DNA from: Actinomycetota bacterium
Lineage (GTDB): Bacteria; Actinomycetota; Actinomycetes; Mycobacteriales; Mycobacteriaceae
DNA: 7,328 nucleotides
Direction of reading: 5' to 3'
Assembly (NCBI GenBank): GCA_005789055.1
Contig: SYAA01000117.1
Location: 1 to 7,328, forward strand
The position numbers and the translations under genes were made by a program. Every line of letters starts with the position of its first letter. The first letter of the stretch is position 1. The notes below the pieces were generated by a model that saw only the letters and a program-made list of their open reading frames with translations, did not search any database and was not told the DNA's origin. Shown here piece after piece: positions 1 to 5,953 of the stretch.

Positions 1-39
1 CAGGTTACACCGCGGTGAAGGCACCCGTTGACTGGTGGG

Positions 40-336
40 TCAGCGTCTGTTGTGCCCGCCCACACCTTCGTCATCGACGTCGCGCCAGAACTCTCGGTCG
101 TACGGTGTGTCGGGCACCTGGATCTTCTCGCCGGTGAACGTGCCGGCGTGCGTCGCCAGTTCCAGTTCGCCAGCATCCATCTCGAGAAGTTCCAGGTCAA
201 CGAGTATTCGCTCGGTATCTAAGATGACGCGTCGCATCTCTGGGGCATCGCCGAAGCGGTCGTGCAGAGCGTTGACGCACCGGCGCAGGTTTCCGATGTG
301 CTGGTGCAGTTCGGCGAGTTCAGTGGCCTTCGACAT
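40..336 (-). CDS. Small conserved-looking protein of unknown function (98 aa)
   Basis: I do not recognise a named family. The first 60 or so residues are rich in Leu, Glu and Arg and look like two amphipathic helices (roughly residues 3-27 and 32-60). A polar tail follows, with a distinctive segment near residues 75-92 (VPDTPYDREFW, then DVDDEGVGG). There is no signal peptide or membrane segment, so it is probably a small cytoplasmic protein. It has one cysteine (C19 in RRCV). The ATG at 336 is well supported: GAGGAG lies five bases upstream (342-347). A 49-base gap separates it from the pxpC stop, and that gap holds a sigma-70-like promoter candidate, so it may be transcribed independently of the genes above. 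I am confident that it is a real gene because of the strong ribosome binding site and the ordered composition. Its function is unknown. Confidence 0.8.
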   Translation of the reverse strand: MSKATELAELHQHIGNLRRCVNALHDRFGDAPEMRRVILDTERILVDLELLEMDAGELELATHAGTFTGEKIQVPDTPYDREFWRDVDDEGVGGHNRR

Positions 337-341
337 CGGGA

Positions 342-347
342 CTCCTC
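342..347 (-). promoter_or_regulatory. Strong Shine-Dalgarno site of the 98-aa gene
   Basis: On the minus strand this reads GAGGAG, five bases ahead of the ATG at 336. It is one of the two clear ribosome binding sites in the window and fixes the start of the small gene. Confidence 0.7.
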
Positions 348-360
348 GACAGTGTTGAGA

Positions 361-389
361 ATCACACTACTGGTCTCGATGCTAGTCAA
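361..389 (-). promoter_or_regulatory. Candidate sigma-70-type promoter for the 98-aa gene
   Basis: The minus strand reads TTGACT (389-384), a 17-base spacer, then TGTGAT (366-361). This is a near-consensus -35 box at ideal spacing from a 4/6 -10 box. The -35 box overlaps the pxpC stop codon. Transcription would begin near 354, giving a leader of about 18 bases that carries the GAGGAG ribosome site. A short inverted repeat, AGTGT-N8-ACACT (368-351), overlaps the -10 box and the presumed start point, so it could be an operator. Five-base arms are common by chance, so that part is weak. Confidence 0.42.
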
Positions 390-1273
390 TGCCCGTCGCG
401 ATGTCTTCCGGGTCCCGATGCCCAGACGAGACGCAACTGCTGGCCACCGCGAACTTGGGCGATCCGGTCGGTGTCGGTGTCGATGACGACACCGATCACC
501 GGGTAACCACCGGTGACGGGATGGTCGACCCCGAGAATGATCGGCTGTCCGTCCGGTGGAACCTGCACCGCGCCGCGGACGGCGCCTTCGCTGGGAAGCT
601 GTCGCCCCGGCCACCGATGTTCCAGCCCCGGCCCGGCGAGCCGCAGACCAATGCGGTCACTGGCCGGTGATGCCATCCACGCGGTGCGCACAAGCGCGTC
701 GGGGTCGATGAACCAGTCGTCGCGCGGCCCCCGGAGCAACCGCAACTCGACGGGGCCACCCGGGATCGCGGCCACCGGCGCCAGGTCCAGTTCCGGCAAG
801 TGCCCCACCGGCTCACCGACTGGCACAACATCACCCGGCCGAAGGGGCGGCGGTCCGATTCCCGACATCGTGTCGTAGCTGCGCGAGCCGAGCACGGGAG
901 CCACCGCGAAGCCACCACGGACGCCGAGATAGCTGCGCACCCCGGCGCGCGGCATCCCCAGCGAGATCACCTGGCCTTCTCGAATGCGGGCAACGCTGTT
1001 GACGCCGAACGGGATTCCGTCAATCGCCGGCTGAGCCTCAGCACCGGTGACGGCGATGTCCAGACCACCGCCGAGTACCCGGGCGCTGAACTGACCGAAA
1101 GTGATCTCGATCGTGGCCCGGTCTTCGGCGTTGGCGAGCAACCGGTTGGCCAGTCGGTGGGCACGCCGGTCGGCGGCACCGGACCGGGTGACGCCGACAT
1201 GGGCAAGACCTGCTCGACCGAGATCCTCCACCAAGGCAAGCGGTCCCGTTTCGCACACCTCAAGGCTGATCAT
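386..1273 (-). CDS. pxpC: 5-oxoprolinase subunit C (PxpC / KipA family, biotin-dependent carboxyltransferase-like domain)
   Basis: PxpC is one of three subunits of the bacterial ATP-dependent 5-oxoprolinase (PxpABC), which opens 5-oxo-L-proline to L-glutamate in the cytoplasm. The 295-residue length suits the family. Visible landmarks are the N-terminal [12 protein letters not shown] (9-20), SGAAD (31-35), SYLGVRGGF (114-122), [11 protein letters not shown] (128-138), [17 protein letters not shown] (228-244) and GGYPVIG (255-261), all in family order. The ATG at 1273 sits nine bases after the pxpB stop and has no clear ribosome site, so translation is probably coupled to pxpB. Older names for this family (KipA, allophanate hydrolase subunit 2, urea amidolyase-related) come from distant relatives and should not be read as function. 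The family is certain. Activity in this organism depends on PxpA, which is not in the window. Confidence 0.93.
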   Translation of the reverse strand: MISLEVCETGPLALVEDLGRAGLAHVGVTRSGAADRRAHRLANRLLANAEDRATIEITFGQFSARVLGGGLDIAVTGAEAQPAIDGIPFGVNSVARIREGQVISLGMPRAGVRSYLGVRGGFAVAPVLGSRSYDTMSGIGPPPLRPGDVVPVGEPVGHLPELDLAPVAAIPGGPVELRLLRGPRDDWFIDPDALVRTAWMASPASDRIGLRLAGPGLEHRWPGRQLPSEGAVRGAVQVPPDGQPIILGVDHPVTGGYPVIGVVIDTDTDRIAQVRGGQQLRLVWASGPGRHRDGH

Positions 1274-1282
1274 GGGGGCCGA

Positions 1283-1918
1283 TCATGGAGCGTCCACCGC
1301 ACGGAAGGTCACCCACATGCCGGGTATCAAGAGGGCCGGTTGGGTCCGCTCGACATCCCACAGCACCGCTTCGGTACGGCCGATGAGTTGCCACCCGCCC
1401 GGCGACTCCCGCGGGTAGATACCGCTGAACTCACCGGCCAACGCGACTGAACCGGCGGGTACCCGGGTTCGGGGCTGGGTCCGGCGGGGAACCGATAGCC
1501 GACTGTCGCCGTCGACGAGGTAGGCGAATCCGGGCGCGAATCCACCGAATCCGACCCGCCACGGCGTCCCGGTGTGGGCGTCGATCAGGTCGGCGACACT
1601 CATCGTCAACAGCGCCGCCACCTCAGCGAGATCGGCGCCGTCGTAGATCACGTCAATCACCGCATCGCCCGGACCGGGCCGCGCCGGGTCCGCCGGGGTG
1701 GTGAAGTCGACCGTCGCCAGCCGTGTCCGCGTCGCGGCCTGATGCGCTGGGTCGGTCAGCGTCACCAACACCGTTCTTGCGCCGGGGACGATGTCGGCCA
1801 CCTCGGGAAGGTCCGCCGCACGCAGTGCTGAGGCCGAGGCGAGAACCTCGGCTGTGGAGTCGTACTCAAGCAGGAGCGCCCGATCGCCGTAGTCGCGGAT
1901 TGTCGGCGCGCTCATCAC
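1283..1918 (-). CDS. pxpB: 5-oxoprolinase subunit B (PxpB / KipI family)
   Basis: PxpB is the partner subunit of PxpC in the ATP-dependent 5-oxoprolinase complex. The 211 residues carry the family landmarks in order: [12 protein letters not shown] near the start (8-19), [14 protein letters not shown] (90-103), [12 protein letters not shown] (123-134), [20 protein letters not shown] (143-162), [17 protein letters not shown] (166-182) and a C-terminal [12 protein letters not shown] (194-205). Two starts are possible: GTG at 1918, which overlaps the transporter stop as GTGA, or the next codon, ATG at 1915, which overlaps it by one base as TGATG. Neither has a ribosome site, so translational coupling to the gene above is likely. 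In Bacillus the homologue KipI was described as inhibiting a sporulation kinase; that role is not expected in a mycobacterium-like host. The call is secure at family level. Confidence 0.93.
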   Translation of the reverse strand: MMSAPTIRDYGDRALLLEYDSTAEVLASASALRAADLPEVADIVPGARTVLVTLTDPAHQAATRTRLATVDFTTPADPARPGPGDAVIDVIYDGADLAEVAALLTMSVADLIDAHTGTPWRVGFGGFAPGFAYLVDGDSRLSVPRRTQPRTRVPAGSVALAGEFSGIYPRESPGGWQLIGRTEAVLWDVERTQPALLIPGMWVTFRAVDAP

Positions 1919-2604
1919 ACCAGGGCGGTGTAGGTCGGCTCGCGGTGCTTGATGTAGCCGATCAGCGAATAGGTGACGGGCAGCAGCAGGACCTCGACCG
2001 CGGTCTTGTACACCCAGCCGAGCGTTGCGTAGGTGGCGAAGTCGGCGAAAGTGGTGATTCCGATCGCCGGCGCGGCGATGGCGCAGAAGACCAGGGTGTC
2101 GCCGAGCTGGCCGACGAATGTCGAACCGACGAGCCGGGCCCAGAGGTGTTTCTCCCTGGTGCGTTCCTTGATCTTCACAACGGCCCAGGCGTTGATGGTC
2201 TGCCCGACGAGGAATCCGGCAAGGCCCGCGGCGATCAACTGGGTGTAGGCCCCCACGACGTTGGCGAGATGCTCCTGGTTGGGATAGAAGTCAGCGGCCG
2301 GCAGATAGACCGTCACCCAGAAGACCAGAGCCGCAAGAGCATTCATCGCGAAGCCAAGGATGATCGCACGCCGGGCCGCCCTGAATCCGTAGATCTCCGC
2401 CAGCACGTCGCCGATGATGTAGGTCAGCGGGAAGACGATGAAACCGCCGTCGGTGATGATCGGTCCGAACGCCACCCCCTTTGTGGCCGCGACGTTGGAG
2501 ATGATGACCAGGGCGGTGAAGACGGCGACCAGCACGGGGTAGTAGAGGCTGCCGACGCGTGCGAACCCAGGCGCCTGCTCCGCGGTGTCGAGGTCATGTG
2601 TCAC
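1915..2604 (-). CDS. YhhQ-family (DUF165) membrane transporter, putative queuosine-precursor transporter
   Basis: This is an integral membrane protein of about 230 residues. The known role of the family, shown for E. coli YhhQ, is uptake of queuosine precursors such as preQ0 and preQ1 for tRNA modification. Counting from the upstream GTG at 2613, hydrophobic segments lie near residues 24-42, 57-73, 83-105, 122-140, 164-185 and 195-220, giving about six helices. Family-typical motifs are [16 protein letters not shown] (61-76) and [19 protein letters not shown] (158-176), with their conserved Asp, Glu, Gln and Arg. Possible starts are GTG 2613, ATG 2610 and GTG 2604. I chose 2604 because GAAGGG lies eight bases ahead of it, while the other two are too close to that site. 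All three overlap the end of the MOSC gene (by 20, 17 or 11 bases), and the stop overlaps the pxpB start. Whether the substrate here is a queuosine precursor is not shown by the sequence. Confidence 0.88.
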   Translation of the reverse strand: MTHDLDTAEQAPGFARVGSLYYPVLVAVFTALVIISNVAATKGVAFGPIITDGGFIVFPLTYIIGDVLAEIYGFRAARRAIILGFAMNALAALVFWVTVYLPAADFYPNQEHLANVVGAYTQLIAAGLAGFLVGQTINAWAVVKIKERTREKHLWARLVGSTFVGQLGDTLVFCAIAAPAIGITTFADFATYATLGWVYKTAVEVLLLPVTYSLIGYIKHREPTYTALV

Positions 2605-3046
2605 GGGCATCACCCTTCGGCGTGATCAGCACGCTGTCGCCCACCCGGATGGTTCCCGACCGCAGAACCCGTAACGCCGACCCGGCCCTGCCGCGCAGTG
2701 CCACCATCGCGCCCGGGCCGATCCAATCGTCGAGCAGGCGACACGGCGCCGCGTCGCGCACAACCTCGAACTCGGCCTCGCCGATTCGCAGCCGGACGCC
2801 CGGTGTGGCCGGAATCTCGCCGCGGTCGACGGTGATGTTGCGCCGGGTCGCGTGGGAATCGAATTCCAGGCCCAGATCAGCCGCGGCCAGGTCCAGCGAC
2901 TCCCGGGACTGCAGAGTGACCTGACGGTGCCGACTGCCGTGATACCGATCTCCGAGGAGACCCTTGCGCGCTTCGGCGTCGACGGAGTCGACCGCACGAG
3001 TCGCTAGCCGACTGCCCGGCGCGATATGGATCGTCAGCACTTTCAC
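2594..3046 (-). CDS. Small stand-alone MOSC-domain protein
   Basis: MOSC domains occur in molybdenum-cofactor sulfurases, in mARC-type enzymes and in small single-domain proteins such as YiiM. They typically carry a conserved cysteine tied to cofactor or sulfur handling. This 150-residue protein is essentially only that domain. It has an N-terminal beta strand (VLTIHIAP, 3-10), GLLGDRY (29-35), RQVTLQS (41-47), RRNITV (68-73), the expected cysteine in APCRLLDDW (C102), and RVGDSV near the end (134-139). The reading frame is open further upstream, but that part runs inside the aldehyde dehydrogenase gene and is unlike the family. I prefer GTG 3046, since family homology begins immediately after it. 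ATG 3079 would add eleven residues (MRIRVGNRLDC). A TAGACT box ends eight bases ahead of GTG 3046, suggesting a leaderless transcript. The stop lies inside the next gene. The precise substrate is unknown. Confidence 0.86.
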   Translation of the reverse strand: MKVLTIHIAPGSRLATRAVDSVDAEARKGLLGDRYHGSRHRQVTLQSRESLDLAAADLGLEFDSHATRRNITVDRGEIPATPGVRLRIGEAEFEVVRDAAPCRLLDDWIGPGAMVALRGRAGSALRVLRSGTIRVGDSVLITPKGDARDT

Positions 3047-3059
3047 ACAGTCGAGTCTA
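3046..3059 (-). promoter_or_regulatory. Candidate -10 element for a leaderless MOSC transcript
   Basis: The minus strand reads TAGACT at 3059-3054, matching the mycobacterial TANNNT -10 form. Seven bases then separate it from the GTG at 3046. This is the spacing expected if transcription starts at the first base of the start codon, an arrangement common in mycobacteria. No good -35 box is visible, and only a weak GGAAA lies upstream as a ribosome site. A single TANNNT match is easy to get by chance. Confidence 0.38.
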
Positions 3060-3095
3060 TTTCCAACGCGGATCCGCATTGCCGTGGCGGCTGAC

Positions 3096-4571
3096 TCAGG
3101 TGTTCGGGGTACCGCCGCGCAAATACACCGTGGTGGTGTGGGTGAAGAAATCGCGCGCCGCGCCGCCCTGTTCCTTTGGGCCCAGGCCGCTGCGTTTTGC
3201 GCCACCGAAGGGAACGTGGGGGTCTGCTCCCGCAGATTCGGAGTTGATGTGCAGCACTCCGACGTCAACACAGTCGATTGCCTGCAGGGCCCGGGTGAGA
3301 TCCTGGGTGAAGACCGCGGCAGAGAGTCCGAACATGCTGTCGTTGGCCAACGCGAATGCCTCCTCGGCCCCGCCGGCGCGCCGCACCGCCAGCACCGGTC
3401 CGAACAGTTCGTCAGTCCAGATATCGGCGGGTTGGGTCAGTTCGACGATGGTTGGAGCCACGAAATGGCCGTGGGCGAGTCCGCCGTTGCGGTAACCACC
3501 GCCGCCGGCCAGTACGGTTGCGCCCTGTTTCCGGGCATTGTCGATTCCCGAGATGATGCTCGACTGTGCTGATGAACTGATGACCGGACCCATCTGGGTT
3601 GTTTCGTTACTGGGATCGCCGACGGCAAGGGTGTCGGCTCGTGAGATCAGCGCCGCCAGGAATTCATCAGCGATCCCCTCGGTGAGCACCAATCGCGAAG
3701 TGGCGGTGCATTTTTGGCCGCTGCTGCGAAATGCGCCCAGCATTACCTGTTCAAGGGCCAGATCGAAGTCGGCGTCGTCGAGGACTACGGCAGCGTTCTT
3801 ACCGCCCATCTCAGCCTGGACCGGTACCCCCCGAGTCGCTGCAGCGGCGGCGATCTTCCGGCCGACCCCGGTCGAGCCGGTGAAGGTGATCGCATCGATG
3901 TCGGCGTGGCCGATCAGTGCGTCCCCGACGGTGGAGTCGCCGATCATCAGGTTGAGTACGCCGGGCGGCAGCCCGGCATCGGTGAGTGCTTCGGCGAGGC
4001 GTAGCGCCAACAGCGGAACCGAACTCGCGGGCTTCCACACCACCGTATTGCCGTAGACGAGTGCGGGGGCGATCTTCCACGCCGGGATGGCGATCGGAAA
4101 GTTGAATGGTGTGATCGCCGCGACCACGCCGATCGGCTTGCGGGTCACCAGAATCCGTTCGCCGGCTCGCGGTGAGGCGAAGATCTCACCGGCCTGCCGG
4201 TCACCCTCGGCGGAGTAGTAGCGCAGGATCTGCGCGGCGCGACCGACCTCGGCGATCCCCTCGGAGACGGTCTTGCCCTCTTCGCGGGTCAACTCCCGTC
4301 CCCACGTGGTGGCATTGCGCTCGATGATCGCCGCCGCGGCGGCAAGAATTGCGCCGCGCTGATGCATCGGAGCCGCCGCCCACGCCGGCAGGGCGTGGCG
4401 TGCGGCATCGACCGCGTTGTCGACATCGCCAGCGGATGCGGAATCACCCTCGGCGACGATGACATCGGGCGACGTCGGGCTGTAGCTCTGCACCCGCGTA
4501 CCGCTACCGGACTGCCACGTCCCAGCGATGAGTTGGCGCAACGCTGCCGTCGGGGCAACCGTGGCGCTCAC
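3096..4571 (-). CDS. NAD(P)-dependent aldehyde dehydrogenase, alpha-ketoglutaric-semialdehyde dehydrogenase-like
   Basis: This is a full-length ALDH-superfamily enzyme of 491 residues that oxidises an aldehyde to the acid with NAD(P)+. The catalytic set is complete: Asn157 in TPFNFP, the cofactor-binding Lys180 in VVWKPAS, the FTGSTGVG turn (230-237), the general base Glu254 in EMGGKN, the nucleophile Cys288 in SGQKCTATSR, and Glu388 in DELFGP. The tail (PFGGAKRSGLGPKEQG, then FFTHTTTVY) resembles the YcbD/GucD group that acts on alpha-ketoglutaric semialdehyde, the last step of some sugar-acid and hydroxyproline routes. That substrate is inference; benzaldehyde or other semialdehydes cannot be excluded. 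The GTG start at 4571 is two bases after the stop of the other dehydrogenase gene and has no strong ribosome site, so the two are probably co-translated. The stop is TGA at 3098-3096. Confidence 0.92.
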   Translation of the reverse strand: MSATVAPTAALRQLIAGTWQSGSGTRVQSYSPTSPDVIVAEGDSASAGDVDNAVDAARHALPAWAAAPMHQRGAILAAAAAIIERNATTWGRELTREEGKTVSEGIAEVGRAAQILRYYSAEGDRQAGEIFASPRAGERILVTRKPIGVVAAITPFNFPIAIPAWKIAPALVYGNTVVWKPASSVPLLALRLAEALTDAGLPPGVLNLMIGDSTVGDALIGHADIDAITFTGSTGVGRKIAAAAATRGVPVQAEMGGKNAAVVLDDADFDLALEQVMLGAFRSSGQKCTATSRLVLTEGIADEFLAALISRADTLAVGDPSNETTQMGPVISSSAQSSIISGIDNARKQGATVLAGGGGYRNGGLAHGHFVAPTIVELTQPADIWTDELFGPVLAVRRAGGAEEAFALANDSMFGLSAAVFTQDLTRALQAIDCVDVGVLHINSESAGADPHVPFGGAKRSGLGPKEQGGAARDFFTHTTTVYLRGGTPNT

Positions 4572-4573
4572 CG

Positions 4574-5917
4574 CTACCCGATCCGGATGAGCTTCTTGTT
4601 GACGAATTCGTCGATACCGAAGCGGCCGAGTTCACGGCCGAACCCGGACCGCTTGACGCCGCCGAACGGCAACTCCACGCCGTCGGCGCCGACGAGGTTG
4701 ACGTAGACCATGCCGGCCTCGATCTTGTCGGCCACCCGCTTGGCCTGCTCGGGGTCGGTGGTGAACACGTAGGAGCCCAGACCGAACGGGGTGTCGTTGG
4801 CCAGCTCCACCGCCTCGTCCTCGGAAGCGGCCTTGTAGACACACGCCACCGGGCCGAACAGTTCCTCGCGGTAGGACGGCGAATCGGGGGACAGGCCGGT
4901 CAGCACGCCGGGTGGGAAGTGGGCACCGCTGCGTTCGCCGTTCGACACCAACGTGGCTCCGTCGGCCACCGCGCGGTCGACCTGCTCGCCGAGACGTTTC
5001 GCGGCAGCCACCGAGGACAGCGGGGCTAGGTCCCCCGCGGTCTCCAGCACCTTCGCGGTGAACTTCGTCAGGAAGTCGTCGTAGATGTCGGCGGCGACAA
5101 TGAAGCGCTTGGCCGCGTTGCACGCCTGTCCGGTGTTCTCAAACCGGCCCGCGACGGCGGCCTCCACGGTGGTGTCAAGGTCGTTGGTGCTCAGCACGAT
5201 GAACGGATCGCACCCACCGAGTTCGAGCACAACTTTCTTGAGGTTGCGTCCGGCGACCTCGGCGACCGCCGCACCGGCGCGCTCGGATCCGGTCAGCGAT
5301 ACGCCCTGCACCCGCGGGTCGGCGATGGCGGTGGCGATCTGCTCATTGGTGGCGTAGACGTTGACGTAGGCGCCCTTCGGGAAGCCTGCGTCGTCGTAGA
5401 TCTTCTGAATGGCCGCGGCCGACTCGGGGCACTGCGGTGCGTGCTTGAGCACGATCGTGTTGCCCAGCGTCAGGTTCGGGCCGGCGAACCGGGCCACCTG
5501 GTAGTAGGGGTAGTTCCACGGCATGATGCCCAGCAGCACGCCCACCGGTCCGCGCCGGATGATCGCGCTGCCCTCACCGTCGAGCAGGTCGATCGTTTCG
5601 TCGGCGAGGAACTTCTCGGCGTTATCGGCGTAGTACTCATAGATCGCCGCACTGAAGTCGATCTCGCCGAGTGCGCCGTCGACCGACTTACCCATCTCGC
5701 GATTGATGATCTCGGCGAGTTCCTGCCGGCGTTCGGAGTGCAACGCGGCGACCTTGCGGATCAGCGCCGCGCGCTGGGCCACCGTGGAGTTCTTCGACCA
5801 GTCCCGGTAGGCCTGCTGCGCTGAGGCCAGCGCAGCCTCGACCTGCTTGTCGGTTGCCGTCGGGTACTCCTGCACCACGTCGCCGGTTGCCGGGTTGACC
5901 ACTGCGTACAAAGACAT
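4574..5917 (-). CDS. Succinate-semialdehyde dehydrogenase, GabD1-type aldehyde dehydrogenase
   Basis: This 447-residue ALDH resembles the mycobacterial GabD1 type (from memory, M. tuberculosis Rv0234c), which oxidises succinic semialdehyde to succinate in the GABA branch. The catalytic residues are present: Asn135 in MPWNYP, Lys158 in VLKHAP, LTGSERAG (208-215), Glu232 in LELGGCDPF, Cys266 in NTGQACNAAKRF and Glu352 in EELFGP. The N-terminus starts directly at the core (AVVNPATGDVV), without the 25-30 residue extension of longer ALDHs, which is typical of this subfamily. Two oddities are seen. The segment after KVLETAGD (289-296) goes straight to LAPLSS, so the usual GDP loop is about ten residues short. 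Cys236 also replaces the common Ser of ELGGSDPF. The ATG at 5917 is set by a strong ribosome site. The gene follows the sulfatase by 36 bases and precedes the second dehydrogenase by two. The substrate and the NAD or NADP preference are inferred from family. Confidence 0.9.
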   Translation of the reverse strand: MSLYAVVNPATGDVVQEYPTATDKQVEAALASAQQAYRDWSKNSTVAQRAALIRKVAALHSERRQELAEIINREMGKSVDGALGEIDFSAAIYEYYADNAEKFLADETIDLLDGEGSAIIRRGPVGVLLGIMPWNYPYYQVARFAGPNLTLGNTIVLKHAPQCPESAAAIQKIYDDAGFPKGAYVNVYATNEQIATAIADPRVQGVSLTGSERAGAAVAEVAGRNLKKVVLELGGCDPFIVLSTNDLDTTVEAAVAGRFENTGQACNAAKRFIVAADIYDDFLTKFTAKVLETAGDLAPLSSVAAAKRLGEQVDRAVADGATLVSNGERSGAHFPPGVLTGLSPDSPSYREELFGPVACVYKAASEDEAVELANDTPFGLGSYVFTTDPEQAKRVADKIEAGMVYVNLVGADGVELPFGGVKRSGFGRELGRFGIDEFVNKKLIRIG

Positions 5918-5923
5918 CTTCAG

Positions 5924-5932
5924 TCCCCTCTC
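5924..5932 (-). promoter_or_regulatory. Strong Shine-Dalgarno site of the GabD-type gene
   Basis: The minus strand reads GAGAGGGGA, six bases ahead of the ATG at 5917. It confirms the start in the 36-base gap after the sulfatase stop and suggests that the dehydrogenase is translated efficiently in its own right. Confidence 0.65.
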
Positions 5933-5953
5933 GTTGTGAAGCCTGCGGCGAGC

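Noticed and set aside
8..17. Perfect 10-base palindrome CACCGCGGTG near the left edge
   Set aside because: It has no loop, so it is not a terminator. About seven perfect 10-base palindromes are expected by chance in a window of this size. The 39 bases beyond the last gene show nothing else.
800..1450. A 216-codon open frame on the plus strand, antisense to pxpC and the end of pxpB
   Set aside because: There is no recognisable motif, it spans the junction of two real genes on the other strand, and its composition is typical of an antisense shadow.
386..1918. Reading pxpB-pxpC as urea or allophanate hydrolase subunits, or as the KipI-KipA sporulation kinase regulators
   Set aside because: There is no allophanate hydrolase amidase domain or biotin carboxylase partner, and no sporulation context. 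The separate B and C subunits fit the 5-oxoprolinase assignment better.
1723..2625. A 300-codon open frame on the plus strand, antisense to the transporter and pxpB
   Set aside because: It runs opposite two clearly recognised genes. Its product is dominated by Arg, Gly, Asp and Glu in no domain-like order, as expected of antisense frames in high-GC coding DNA.
3068..3077. Perfect 10-base palindrome GCGGATCCGC upstream of the MOSC gene
   Set aside because: Its position near a -35 region is suggestive of an operator, but a single palindrome of this length is expected by chance several times in the window and no second copy was noticed.
3047..3271. The upstream extension of the MOSC reading frame
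   Set aside because: The first 64 codons lie largely inside the aldehyde dehydrogenase gene and encode a low-order Arg/Ala/Pro-rich sequence. MOSC similarity begins only after GTG 3046.
5918..5953. Possible terminator or separate promoter between the sulfatase and the GabD-type gene
   Set aside because: No stem-loop with a T-run is present. The only TANNNT match (TAGGCT, 5957-5952) lacks a -35 partner at usable spacing.
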